64,000 nucleotides of DNA from the NCBI GenBank assembly GCA_023402075.1, contig JAEXCS010000019.1:6168-70167 (forward strand). The letters run 5' to 3'. The notes below the pieces were generated by a model, which saw nothing but the letters and a program-made list of their open reading frames with translations, made no database searches and was not told the DNA's origin. Positions 43,527 to 53,124 of this stretch are shown in pieces. Source of the stretch: Bacillota bacterium. Its GTDB lineage: Bacteria > Bacillota > Clostridia > Oscillospirales > Oscillospiraceae. The position numbers and the translations under genes were made by a program. Numbering within the stretch: the first letter of the stretch is position 1; each line of letters opens with the position of its first letter.

Positions 43527-45269
43527 ATGAAGCAAAAAAGTCCCCTGCTGCGAATTTGGGAATTGGGTGAATCGGAGCATAAGCGCCTGTCCGGCGCAAT
43601 CATCAGTGCGCTGATCGGTGTACTGGGCGGTATCGTCCCCTACATAGCGGCAGCACAAATCATCATTGGTATGGTACACGCAAATCAGAAGTCGGCCTAT
43701 TATCTAATTTGGTGCGGGGTGGGTCTGGCCGGTTATCTGGTGCGAAGCCTATTCTATAATTTTGCGTTGGCATTGTCCCATCAGGCGGCGTTTTCTGTAT
43801 TAAAAGAGATTCGCCAACGGGTTCTGAAAAAGCTCCCCAAGCTTCCGCTCGGCACGGTGATGGATACCAAAAGCGGCAGGCTGAAGCAAATTATTGTGGA
43901 TCAGGTGGAAAGCATGGAAACCACGCTGGCACATCTGCTGCCGGAGATGACCTCAAATATCATCGGCCCAATCTGTATCCTGATCTATCTGTTTATTCTG
44001 GACTGGCGCATGGCACTGCTGGCCTTGGTGTCCCTGCCGGTGGGAATGGTTTTTATGATGGCGATTATGAAAGGCTACGGCAAGGATTGGGAAGGCGCCG
44101 TTAAAACCACGCAGGAAATGAATGAAACAATTGTGGAGTACATAGGCGGCATTGAGGTTATCAAGGCGTTTAATCAGGGAAAGCACTCCTACTCCAAGTT
44201 TTCAGACAGAGTGACGGCAAATGCGTCTTACTACTACAATTGGATGAAACGGTGTCAATTCAACATGTCTCTGGCATATTCCATTGCGCCCACCACCTTG
44301 GTTACTGTCCTTCCTGTCGGCTGGCTTTTATACCGCACGGGCAGCTTGACGGTTGAAACCTTTCTCACCTGCATCATCTTATCTTTGGGGCTGGTTACGC
44401 CGCTTTTAAAAGCCATGAGCTTTATCGATAACCTTGCCAAAATCGGCACCACAGTCGCTTCCATTGACGAGTTTCTGGAAGGAGAAGAGCAGCAGCACGC
44501 CGCGGCACCGGCAAAGCTTTCCACCCATGACATTTCTCTGCAAAACGTTTCCTTTGGATATCATTCCGACAAGGAAATTCTGCACGGCGTCAACCTGCAC
44601 ATTCCGGCAGGCAGCATGACGGCACTGGTCGGACCTTCCGGCGGTGGAAAATCAACCATCGCAAAATTAATTGCGGGCTTTTGGGATGTAACCGGGGGGG
44701 CTATTACGCTGGGCGGCGTGGATGAAAAGGAAATTCCACTGGAGCAGCTTTATGAGCAGACGGCTTTTGTATCGCAGGACAATTACCTGTTTGATGATAC
44801 CATACTGGAAAATATCCGCATGGGAAAAAGCACCGCGTCGGATCAGGAGGTGGAGGCCGTGGCAAAGGCGGCAGGCTGCGACAGCTTTATTCGCCAGCTT
44901 GCCCACGGCTATAACACAAGGGTTGGCGGCGGCGGGGCGCATCTCTCCGGCGGCGAGCGGCAGCGGATTGCCATCGCCCGCGCCATGCTGAAAGATGCCC
45001 CGATTGTCATTCTCGACGAGGCAACAGCTTATATAGACCCAGAAAACGAGGCTGTGATTCAAAAGGCGGTGGCAAAGCTGATTAAAGGAAAAACCGTGAT
45101 GATTATTGCCCACCGGCTGTCAACCATCACGGATGCAGATCAAATTGTCGTTGTGCGAAACGGGCAGATTGAAGCCGTTGGAACTCACGAGAACCTGCTT
45201 GCGGATTGTCCGCTATATCATTCTATGTGGCAGGCACATTTAGGCACAAAGGACGGTGATGCAGCATGA
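43527..45269 (+). CDS. ABC half-transporter A (membrane domain + ATPase)
   Basis: A 580-residue half-transporter with six N-terminal membrane helices (residues about 20-290) and a C-terminal ATPase. Walker A is GPSGGGKST, signature LSGGERQR, Walker B IVILDEATAYID with the catalytic Glu, and switch His in IIAHRLS. RBS AAAGGAGG. The stop overlaps the next ATG by four bases (ATGA). Resembles heterodimeric exporters; the YbtPQ/IrtAB siderophore-import pairs have the same layout and cannot be excluded, given the DtxR regulator nearby. Confidence 0.9.
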   Translation: MKQKSPLLRIWELGESEHKRLSGAIISALIGVLGGIVPYIAAAQIIIGMVHANQKSAYYLIWCGVGLAGYLVRSLFYNFALALSHQAAFSVLKEIRQRVLKKLPKLPLGTVMDTKSGRLKQIIVDQVESMETTLAHLLPEMTSNIIGPICILIYLFILDWRMALLALVSLPVGMVFMMAIMKGYGKDWEGAVKTTQEMNETIVEYIGGIEVIKAFNQGKHSYSKFSDRVTANASYYYNWMKRCQFNMSLAYSIAPTTLVTVLPVGWLLYRTGSLTVETFLTCIILSLGLVTPLLKAMSFIDNLAKIGTTVASIDEFLEGEEQQHAAAPAKLSTHDISLQNVSFGYHSDKEILHGVNLHIPAGSMTALVGPSGGGKSTIAKLIAGFWDVTGGAITLGGVDEKEIPLEQLYEQTAFVSQDNYLFDDTILENIRMGKSTASDQEVEAVAKAAGCDSFIRQLAHGYNTRVGGGGAHLSGGERQRIAIARAMLKDAPIVILDEATAYIDPENEAVIQKAVAKLIKGKTVMIIAHRLSTITDADQIVVVRNGQIEAVGTHENLLADCPLYHSMWQAHLGTKDGDAA

Positions 45270-46996
45270 TTGAAACACTTAAAAAAATTTGGCGGTTTGC
45301 CGGGGACGAGCGAAAAAACATCAACACATCCCTGCTAGTCGGGCTGATCAACGCCATCTTCCGCATGCTTGAAATTGGCGCTGTTTATGTCGTGGTGCAG
45401 GCGCTTCTTACGCAGCAGGCCAGCAGCACACCCGCCTGGATTGCGCTTGGATTAATTCTTGCAAGCATTTTAGGGGTTGCCGTCACAAAGTATTTTTCGC
45501 AATTGCAGCAGACCCACGCCGGTTATTTTATGGCAGCAAACAAACGAATTGACATTGCAAACCGCCTGAAAAGCGTCCCCATGGGCTTCTTCAGCGAAAA
45601 CAGTCTGGGGGAAATTACCGGCGTCTCAACCACCATACTGGACAATGTGGAAACCGTTGCGCCTATGGTTCTGGTTGAAATTTTAGGCGGACTGATCAAT
45701 GCGTCCGTTTTTACGGTCATGATTTTGTTTTGGGACTGGCGCATTGGCAGCATTGTTGTAATCGGCACGGGGCTTTATCTGTTTGTCACCTCCCTGATGG
45801 ACCAAAAATCAAGAAGCATTGCGCCCAACCGCCAAAAATCAGAGACCGTGATGGTCGGCGCCGTTTTGGAATACATACAGGGAATGAGTGTGATTAAATC
45901 CTTCAATCTTACTGGGAAGGGCGATCAAAAATTGCAGAATGCACTGGAGTTTAATAAAAACAGCAACCTTGCGCTGGAGAAGCTTTTTACACCGTACACC
46001 ATGGCACAGGGCATCGTCCTTCAGGCATCCGCGGTTGCTATGATGGTGGCGGCTGTTGGTTTTTGGCTTAACGGGACAATGAGCACCGCCAATGCCCTGA
46101 TGGCTGTGATTATGTCCTTTCTGGTATTTGCCCAAATTCAGTCCGCCGGAAGCGGACTGTCTCTCCTGCGGGTTGTAAGCAGTTCCATCGACCACGCACA
46201 AAAAATGGATGCTATTCCGCAATTGGATGAGCACGGGGCGGACCTGTCCATTAAGCAGCATGACATCGTTTTTGAAAACGTATCATTTTCATATGAAAAC
46301 AAGCAGGTTCTGAACAACATTTCTCTTATCATTCCAGATAAAACCACCACAGCCATTATTGGTCCCAGCGGCTCCGGTAAAACCACCCTGTGCAATTTAA
46401 TTGCCCGATTTTGGGATGTGGACAGCGGCAGCGTCCGCATCGGAGGGCATGACGTAAAGGAATACACGCTGGAATCTTTGATGGATCAAATTAGTATGGT
46501 GTTTCAAAACGTCTATCTGTTTGCCGACACCATTGAAAATAATATTAAGTTTGGAAGACCCTCCGCCACGCATGAAGAGGTGGTTGCCGCAGCCAAAAAG
46601 GCCTGCTGTGAAGACTTTATTCTGGCGCTGCCGCAAGGCTATCACACAGTTATCGGCGAGGGCGGCGCTTCCCTTTCAGGCGGCGAAAAGCAGCGTCTTT
46701 CCATTGCCCGTGCTATGCTGAAAGATGCCCCGATTGTCATTTTGGATGAGGCAACGGCAAATGTAGACCCCGAAAATGAAGACCGCCTGCAACAGGCGAT
46801 TGAAGCGCTGACCAGAAACAAGACCATTATTATGATCGCCCATCGTTTAAAAACGGTGCGCAATGCAGATCAAATTTTGGTGGTAAATGATGGCCAGCTT
46901 GTACAGCGGGGCACCCACGACCAATTGATCGGCCAAGCGGGTATTTACGCCGATTTTGTACTCGGACGAAAAGAAGCCATCGGCTGGAAGTTATAA
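45266..46996 (+). CDS. ABC half-transporter B (membrane domain + ATPase)
   Basis: Partner half-transporter of 576 residues. It has six N-terminal helices and an ATPase with GPSGSGKTT (Walker A), LSGGEKQRLS (signature), IVILDEATANVD (Walker B with Glu) and IIMIAHRLK (His). Both halves keep consensus catalytic residues, unlike many heterodimers with one degenerate site. Translationally coupled to the first half. A strong terminator follows. Confidence 0.9.
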   Translation: MIETLKKIWRFAGDERKNINTSLLVGLINAIFRMLEIGAVYVVVQALLTQQASSTPAWIALGLILASILGVAVTKYFSQLQQTHAGYFMAANKRIDIANRLKSVPMGFFSENSLGEITGVSTTILDNVETVAPMVLVEILGGLINASVFTVMILFWDWRIGSIVVIGTGLYLFVTSLMDQKSRSIAPNRQKSETVMVGAVLEYIQGMSVIKSFNLTGKGDQKLQNALEFNKNSNLALEKLFTPYTMAQGIVLQASAVAMMVAAVGFWLNGTMSTANALMAVIMSFLVFAQIQSAGSGLSLLRVVSSSIDHAQKMDAIPQLDEHGADLSIKQHDIVFENVSFSYENKQVLNNISLIIPDKTTTAIIGPSGSGKTTLCNLIARFWDVDSGSVRIGGHDVKEYTLESLMDQISMVFQNVYLFADTIENNIKFGRPSATHEEVVAAAKKACCEDFILALPQGYHTVIGEGGASLSGGEKQRLSIARAMLKDAPIVILDEATANVDPENEDRLQQAIEALTRNKTIIMIAHRLKTVRNADQILVVNDGQLVQRGTHDQLIGQAGIYADFVLGRKEAIGWKL

Positions 46997-46998
46997 AA

Positions 46999-47040
46999 TA
47001 AGGATGACGGCAATTAAATTGCCGTCATCCTTATAATTTT
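46999..47040 (+). terminator. Terminator of the ABC operon
   Basis: A 16-bp stem around a 3-base loop (GATGACGGCAAT and its complement in the core) is followed by an AT-rich, T-containing stretch. Confidence 0.8.
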
Positions 47041-47238
47041 CATCAATCGCACAGCAGACATTCCGTAAATGCCCGTGATTGCGCCGGTGCAGAACTTGTA
47101 AAGTTGTCCCTGCATCCAACACAATCCGCTATTCTCTCATGTTATTCAGTCCACTTTGGAAAATTCTATGCTGTGCGCCGTCCTATTCTTAATAAGCTTC
47201 CTCATGTGTCAGACTGCATAAATGCTATCATTTATCCA

Positions 47239-48093
47239 TTAAGACTTTTGCTCATCAATCGTCTCTATACTATGTATTTTCATCTTATACTGCTTAGGCG
47301 TCATCCCATACATTTTTTTAAAAATGGAGATAAAGTAAGAAATATTCAGATAGCCTAAATTGAAGGCGGCATCAGTGACACTAATATCCCTAAGCATCTC
47401 TTTTGCCTTTTCCAATTTTATTTTTGTAAAATATTTATTGGGCGACATTCCGGTTATCTTTTTAAAATATTGGCACAAACCCGATTCCGACATTCCTAAG
47501 TTATATGCAATCTCTTTAATGCACACCGGCTTTGTATAGTTGCTATTCATATATTTGATTGCTTTATTTACGGCATTATCATTATCCAGCAACAGCTGCC
47601 TGATTGCTTCATTTTGAATTAAGTGATAGACCAGTTCCTGCGTATATAAATCAATGATAAAGTCTGATCTTTTTTCTTTGCATAGCTCCTCTCTGATTCT
47701 GCCCAGCAGTTCATCGTACTTATTCATTCCCAAATAAAACTTTTCATTTAGGAAGAAAGAGAGATTCACAGAGTAGTCATTGCAAATTTCTTCACTCACA
47801 CGGTCAATTACTATATTGTTCAGCTCATATACAATCGCCTTTGTGGGTTTATATATTTTCATTCCAATCTTTGCCTGAGACGGCAAAATAAGAATTTTGC
47901 TGGAATCATATTTCATGGTTTTGTTGTCGATAGAAATGCACTTTTCCCCCTGTGTGATGGTGCATAACCTAGTATACTCATAAGTTCTGTAACAATCCTG
48001 ATAACCGGAAGGCAGATCATAGCACAATGTTCGGATGCTCTCCGCTTCCAACCCATTTAATGACTCCAGATCACTTCTGAAATTTGACAACAT
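47239..48093 (-). CDS. AraC-family transcriptional regulator
   Basis: A 284-residue regulator with a cupin-like N-terminal sensor region and the C-terminal double HTH. The HTH part runs IKYMNSNYTKPVCIKEIAYN, GMSESGLCQYFKKITGMSPN, KYFTKIKLEKAKEMLRD and FNLGYLNISYFISIFKKMYG, ending in the AraC signature. I chose ATG at 48093, seven bases after AGGTG; a GTG three codons upstream is possible. Codon use is much more AT-rich than neighbouring genes, so it may have been acquired. It is divergent from adhE, across a 1.2-kb intergenic region, and could control it. Confidence 0.9.
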   Translation of the reverse strand: MLSNFRSDLESLNGLEAESIRTLCYDLPSGYQDCYRTYEYTRLCTITQGEKCISIDNKTMKYDSSKILILPSQAKIGMKIYKPTKAIVYELNNIVIDRVSEEICNDYSVNLSFFLNEKFYLGMNKYDELLGRIREELCKEKRSDFIIDLYTQELVYHLIQNEAIRQLLLDNDNAVNKAIKYMNSNYTKPVCIKEIAYNLGMSESGLCQYFKKITGMSPNKYFTKIKLEKAKEMLRDISVTDAAFNLGYLNISYFISIFKKMYGMTPKQYKMKIHSIETIDEQKS

Positions 48094-49266
48094 AATTTTC
48101 ACCTATCCTAACAGGTAATTGACAGCAATGCGCAAAACCTTAATCGCATGCAATTACCAATTGTTTACAGAATGGCGACCCTGAAATTACTTCTCTTCCG
48201 GAAGAAGAGACCCCAATCACGTTGAACTAACGCCAAGCCGAAAGGGGTTGGCCGCTATCTACCGACAGGAACGTATTGACGGGGAACCTGGGCAATCATT
48301 TTCTTTTTCGTCCGAATCCGATCGCGCGTTTCTTTCTTCAGCGCGATATAAAATTTATTCAGTCGTTGTCGTCCGAATGAACCGGAACAACAGCACGGAA
48401 GAATTTCTTACCCATGCAGGGGACCTGCATGTTATCAGTCAGTTGTCATTAATTGTGAACGCCGCAGTAACGTTTCGCCGACTCCGATTTTTGGCCGTTA
48501 CTTCTGCGGCATCTGCTTTTGTAAATTTTGCCGTCTGTGAGTCCCGGGTTTCAGCAATTCCAAAAATTGTATGCTGATATTTACTATTCTACTCCCTTTT
48601 TTTAAGAAATCAAATTTCTTTTTATAGTTTCCAACGCAAAGAAGCCACCGGCGGAATAGAGGAGACGATCTTTACAGCAATCTTGTTATCGGGAATTTTC
48701 AGCTAAAATTAATTTTAAAACCAAATTAACCTATGCATTTGGCAGAAATCTAATGCTGCTATTATCTTTTTACAGCAAAGTAATTATCTCTCAGCAATAA
48801 ATTTTGAAGTAATATATAAATTTTGAGTTAGATTAATTTTTCCTTTTTGTATATTATGGCCATATTGTCAAGAGCCAGAGGCTTAAGAATTTGGCGAGAA
48901 ATCGAAAAGCTATCCGGCTCCGGCTTGCCGGCGGTCAAGCCGCAGGGCTTTGAAAAGGCGCGGGGGCAAATTGAGTTGGCCTCCGCTGCCTGGTTGGACA
49001 GGTCTTACATATTTTGCAGCAGATCTTTCCACAGCATCAGTTCCGTTTCGTAAGGAACAGCGTCTTGTGAGACGCGCTGTGGTATGGGAGAAGAAATGGA
49101 AACCAGTCATTCCAGCGTGTGCCAAGTCATGAAAAGGGTGTCCTGCTGAAATCGTCGTTTCACGACTGCGCGCTTTTTGGGTTGAAAAAGAAGGGAGACG
49201 ATGATGTAGTCTAAATTACAGGATTCATAGCAAAACCAATTGCAAATTGAAAAGGGAGGCATATTT
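48094..49266 (+). other. Long intergenic region between araC and adhE
   Basis: About 1.17 kb with no convincing gene. It holds an AT-rich stretch (48580-48850), a GC-richer stretch with several inverted repeats (48880-49170), and the structured element at 49029-49082. Short open frames lack binding sites. It is a good candidate for regulatory sequence acting on adhE. Confidence 0.6.
49029..49082 (+). ncRNA. Three-way-junction RNA element upstream of adhE
   Basis: A 7-bp closing stem (CCACAGC 49029-49035 with GCTGTGG 49076-49082) encloses two hairpins: GTTCC/GGAAC (49040-49058) and GCGTCT/AGACGC (49060-49075). It fits a multibranch leader structure about 185 bases before adhE. No known riboswitch class is recognised, and it could be fortuitous. 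Confidence 0.4.
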
Positions 49267-52038
49267 ATGGCAAACGCATTATTGATTAATTCGGTAGAAG
49301 AATTCGAACAGGCTCTTCCTATCATTCGCGCTTCTCAGGAGGAGTATGCTACCTTTACGCAAGAGCAGGTAGATACCATTTGCGAAAAGGCCGCCATGGC
49401 GGTGTCCAAAATGCGGATTCCACTTGCTAAAATGGCCTGCGAGGAAACCGGCTACGGTATTGTTGTAGACAAGGTAACGAAGAATCAATATGCTTCCGAG
49501 CATATGTGGAACTATATGCGTCACGCTAAAACCTGCGGCATTATCGAAGAAAATCGTGCCTTTGGTACCAAGCGAGTGGCCTCTCCCAAGGGTGTAATTG
49601 CAGCCGTTACGCCCACCACCAACCCTACCTCTACCACCATTTTTAAAATGCTGGTTGCACTGAAAACCAGAAATGCCATTATTCTCTCTCCCCATCCCCA
49701 CGCTGTAAACTGCTCCATCGCCGCCGCAAAAATCATTCGGGACGCCGCCATTGAGGCTGGGCTTCCGGAGCATGTAATCAGCTGGATTGGGACGCCCTCT
49801 CTGGAAATTTCTGATATATTGATGAAAAAGGTTGACCTGATTATGGCCACCGGCGGCGCAGGCATGGTTCATGCCGCCTATTCTTCCGGTACCCCCGCCA
49901 TCGGCGTAGGCCCCGGCAACTGCAACGTTGTAATTGACGAAACGGCAGATCTCCGCATGGCCGTGGAATCCATTATTCACTCCAAAACATTCGATAATGG
50001 AATGATTTGCGCCACAGAGCAGCATATCACCGTGTTGAGCAGCGTTTATGACGAGGTTAAGGCCTTGCTGAAGGATGCCCGCTGCTATTTCCTGAACGAT
50101 GAAGAGGCCGAAAAGGTGGCCAAGGTGTTCTACAATCCCAAAAACCACGGCGTAAATCCTCCCGCCGTCGGGCAGACCGCCGTTCGCCTTGCCGAGATGG
50201 CCGGGATTCAGGTTCCTTACGATTCCAAGGTCCTGATTTACGAGACAAACGACCCCTCTCACGAAAATCCCTGGGCCAATGAGAAGCTGACCACTTTGCT
50301 GGGTATGTTTAAGGCCGACACACTGGACGAAGCTTTTGATATCTGCGCAAAGCTGGTTTACGAGGGCGGCGCAGGCCATTCTGCGGCACTGTACATAGAC
50401 CCCACGGAAGAAAGCAAGATTGACCTCTTTGCCGAAAAGATGAAGGCCGGGCGTATCCTCATCAATACGCCCACCGCGTTCGGCGGCATCGGCGATCTGT
50501 ACAACTTCGATATTGCTCCGTCGCTGACGCTGGGGCCCGGTTCTGTGGGTCACTCCGCGTACATGGGCAACACCAACTTCGAGCAATTGCTGGATATCAA
50601 GGTGGTTGCCAACCGGAAAGAAAATATGCTGTGGCTGCAGCTGCCTAAAAAGGTCTATCATAAGACCGGCTGCACTCCCGTGGCTCTGAAGGAAATGAAG
50701 CACGTTTACGATTTCAAACGCGCCTTTATCATTACCGACGCCAACCTTTATCAGATGGGCGCCTGTGATGCCATCCTCAACCAGCTGCATGATCTGGGAA
50801 TTGAAACCGCAGAGTTCTTTGATATTCAGGTAGATCCGCAGATTCAGGACGCCATGAAGGGTCTGCCCAAAATGCACGAGTTTGAGCCTGATGTCATCAT
50901 CGCAGTGGGCGGCGGCTCCGCAATCGATACCGCCAAGATCATGTGGATCATGTATGAGCATCCCGAAGAGGCGTTTTTGGATATGGCGACCATCTTCCTG
51001 GATATCCGCAAGAGAGTCCGCTTCTTCCCGCAGATGGGCAAGAAGGCCAAGTTGGTCTGTATCCCCACCACAGCCGGTACCGGTTCTGAGTGCACGCCGT
51101 TCACCATTATTTCTGACGCCAACACAGGCATGAAGTGGCCTTTGGTGGGATATGAGATGATGCCCGAAATGGCCATTATCGATGCGGAAAACATGATGGC
51201 ACTTCCCCCGAGAGCCACGCAGGCCTCCGGCTACGACGTGCTGACCCACGCAGTGGAAGCCTATGTTTCCACCTTTGCCACCGAGTATACCGACGGCTTC
51301 TGCCGCGATGCCACCACAATGGTATTCAATTATCTGCCGCGGGCCTATCGCTCCGCGTTTAAGGGCGCGAAGTCCGACCCCGTCGCCCGCGAGAAAATGG
51401 CCGACGCTTCCTGCCTGGCAGGCATTGGCTTTGCCAACGCGTTCCTCGGCATCAACCACTCCCTGTCCCACAAGATCGGCGGTTGGTTCCACATCCCCCA
51501 CGGAACCGCCAACGCGCTGCTGTTCCCCTATGTCTGCCGCTTCAATGCCCAGAAGCACCCCTATCACATGGGGACCTTCTCCCAGTATAAATACCCGCAG
51601 GCATTTGAGCGCTATGTCCAGCTGGGTGAGCTGATTGGCGTCAAGGGCGCCACGGATGAGGAGACGTTTGAAAACTGGATTAAGGCTGCCGAGCAGCTGA
51701 AAAAGGACGTGGATATTCCCGAGACGATCTGCGACTGGCTGGTGCAGGCCCACCCCGAGAAGAAAGCCAAGGCGTGGGAAGCAGACTTCCTGGCCGCTGT
51801 CGACCAGATGTCCGAATGGGCGTTCCACGACGCGTGCACCGGCTGCAACCCCGTGTATCCCACAATTGAAGAGCTGAAGGCCTGCTACCTGAGAGCTTTC
51901 TACGGAAACGAGAAGTTCATCGAGAAATATGGCGATGTTTTGTCAGTGGCGGTCACGCTGCCCCTCGATACACATGCGGCGTATCCCATGGGACTCTCCG
52001 CGGAAATCGGTGTGGACAAAGTCGGCGGTTTCATTTAA
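49267..52038 (+). CDS. adhE: Bifunctional acetaldehyde-CoA/alcohol dehydrogenase AdhE
   Basis: Reduces acetyl-CoA to acetaldehyde and on to ethanol, regenerating NAD+ in fermentation. The N-terminal aldehyde dehydrogenase half has the catalytic Cys in FDNGMICATEQH and MATGGAGMVHAAYSSG. The C-terminal iron-dependent alcohol dehydrogenase half has VAVGGGSAIDTAK-type (IIAVGGGSAIDTAKIMW) and the metal ligands in YDVLTHAVEA, SLSHKIGG and IPHGTANALL. 923 residues from the ATG at 49267, behind GGGAGG; slightly longer than E. coli AdhE (891). AdhE often forms spirosomes. A pseudo-ADH and a radical SAM gene follow. Confidence 0.97.
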   Translation: MANALLINSVEEFEQALPIIRASQEEYATFTQEQVDTICEKAAMAVSKMRIPLAKMACEETGYGIVVDKVTKNQYASEHMWNYMRHAKTCGIIEENRAFGTKRVASPKGVIAAVTPTTNPTSTTIFKMLVALKTRNAIILSPHPHAVNCSIAAAKIIRDAAIEAGLPEHVISWIGTPSLEISDILMKKVDLIMATGGAGMVHAAYSSGTPAIGVGPGNCNVVIDETADLRMAVESIIHSKTFDNGMICATEQHITVLSSVYDEVKALLKDARCYFLNDEEAEKVAKVFYNPKNHGVNPPAVGQTAVRLAEMAGIQVPYDSKVLIYETNDPSHENPWANEKLTTLLGMFKADTLDEAFDICAKLVYEGGAGHSAALYIDPTEESKIDLFAEKMKAGRILINTPTAFGGIGDLYNFDIAPSLTLGPGSVGHSAYMGNTNFEQLLDIKVVANRKENMLWLQLPKKVYHKTGCTPVALKEMKHVYDFKRAFIITDANLYQMGACDAILNQLHDLGIETAEFFDIQVDPQIQDAMKGLPKMHEFEPDVIIAVGGGSAIDTAKIMWIMYEHPEEAFLDMATIFLDIRKRVRFFPQMGKKAKLVCIPTTAGTGSECTPFTIISDANTGMKWPLVGYEMMPEMAIIDAENMMALPPRATQASGYDVLTHAVEAYVSTFATEYTDGFCRDATTMVFNYLPRAYRSAFKGAKSDPVAREKMADASCLAGIGFANAFLGINHSLSHKIGGWFHIPHGTANALLFPYVCRFNAQKHPYHMGTFSQYKYPQAFERYVQLGELIGVKGATDEETFENWIKAAEQLKKDVDIPETICDWLVQAHPEKKAKAWEADFLAAVDQMSEWAFHDACTGCNPVYPTIEELKACYLRAFYGNEKFIEKYGDVLSVAVTLPLDTHAAYPMGLSAEIGVDKVGGFI

Positions 52039-52070
52039 TTCTCAGCACCTTTTTTGCCGCCTCAATTTCT

Positions 52071-52104
52071 CAGGAAGCCGGCGCCTGCCGGCGTCGGCTT
52101 CCTG
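52071..52104 (+). terminator. Hairpin between adhE and the pseudo-ADH gene
   Basis: A 10-bp stem (CAGGAAGCCG / CGGCTTCCTG) extended by a 4-bp inner stem, 15 pairs in all with one G-T. No strong T-run, so it may give partial termination or mRNA end protection. Confidence 0.5.
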
Positions 52105-52131
52105 ACCGTTTGGTAAGTTGGAGGATATCCG

Positions 52132-53043
52132 ATGAATATGTTGAATCTTCCCAAAAAGGTCTATTTTAAAAGCGGCTGCGCAAATGTGGCTTTGCGGGAG
52201 CTAAGTGAAGTCTACCACATGAAGCGTGCGCTTCTCGTGTCAAATCCGAAACTGTTTCGTTCCGGCGTCGTTTCTTCAATTGGCCGTCAGCTTCGAAAGC
52301 AGGGCATTCGCACGGCTGAATTTTTCTCCATAGGCGCCGTGCCATCCTTTGCCGACCTTCGCAGCGGTTTGCCAAAGCTGTTGGAATTCGCACCGGACGT
52401 AATCGTGGGCATCGGCGGCGGTGCGGCAATGAGTGCCGCCAAGGCGCTGTGGCTTTTGTATGAAAATCCGGAATTAGATCTGGCAGCGGCAGCAGAGTCT
52501 CCCTCCCGCATTCGCACCGGCGTGAAAGCAAGGCAGGTGCTCTTGGCCACTTCCTTTGGAAGCGGGGCGCAAAACTCGCCATTTTGCGTACTGAAAAATG
52601 ATTCCGGAGATATCTGCGTCATTAAAAGCTTCGCGCTGCTGCCGGAACTTTCGGTGACAGACGCCCGTTTCACCGAAAGTTTGTCTCCGACGCAGATCAA
52701 AGCCTGCGGACTTGCCACACTCTCCCAGTCAATTCAGGCATTTGCAGGAGACGGTTGCTGCGAATATACGCAGGGATTGTTACGAGAGGCAGTCCGGATA
52801 ATACTACGCAATTTCAAAGCCGCCGAAAGCGGCTGCCCTGCTGCACTGGAAAAACTTCATAACGCAGCCGCTCTTGCAGGCGCAGCTTACGGAAACGCGG
52901 TGGATACCATTGATTTAACGGTACCGTTCTACCCGTTCACCGCAGAAAAAGGCATGCAGCAGGAGCGAATAGAGCTGCTGGCCCATGACTTGAACTTCTC
53001 AGGGAGCCAAATGCTGTGGGAGGCATGTGAGGCGCTTTTCTAA
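52132..53043 (+). CDS. Degenerate iron-alcohol-dehydrogenase-like protein (AdhE C-domain paralogue)
   Basis: A 303-residue protein clearly related to the AdhE ADH half. LPKKVYFKSGCANVALREL matches AdhE LPKKVYHKTGCTPVALKEM, and VIVGIGGGAAMSAAKALWLL matches VIIAVGGGSAIDTAKIMWIM. The metal-binding part is lost. AdhE YDVLTHAVEA reads LATLSQSIQA here (Asp to Ala, His to Gln), and the SLSHKIGG and IPHGTANALL His boxes are absent. It lies 93 bases after adhE behind a good GGAGG, so it is probably translated. It is most likely a non-catalytic partner or regulator of AdhE, or less likely a decaying duplicate. Function unknown. Confidence 0.82.
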   Translation: MNMLNLPKKVYFKSGCANVALRELSEVYHMKRALLVSNPKLFRSGVVSSIGRQLRKQGIRTAEFFSIGAVPSFADLRSGLPKLLEFAPDVIVGIGGGAAMSAAKALWLLYENPELDLAAAAESPSRIRTGVKARQVLLATSFGSGAQNSPFCVLKNDSGDICVIKSFALLPELSVTDARFTESLSPTQIKACGLATLSQSIQAFAGDGCCEYTQGLLREAVRIILRNFKAAESGCPAALEKLHNAAALAGAAYGNAVDTIDLTVPFYPFTAEKGMQQERIELLAHDLNFSGSQMLWEACEALF

Positions 53044-53124
53044 AAACGCAGGCAGGCGAACGGACCTATTTCCGGCCATCGCGTGGCGCCTAAGCGTGTG
53101 CATCACTCTGAAAGGCCTATCACT

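Noticed and set aside
48248..48577. 109-codon frame between araC and adhE
   Set aside because: No ribosome binding site, no conserved pattern, and it crosses a stable inverted repeat; treated as non-coding.
48880..49200. Possible cobalamin riboswitch before adhE
   Set aside because: The B12-box core and its conserved GCCACTG were looked for and not found.
49279..51828. 849-codon open frame on the minus strand across adhE
   Set aside because: Antisense shadow of adhE; no ribosome binding site and no recognisable domain.
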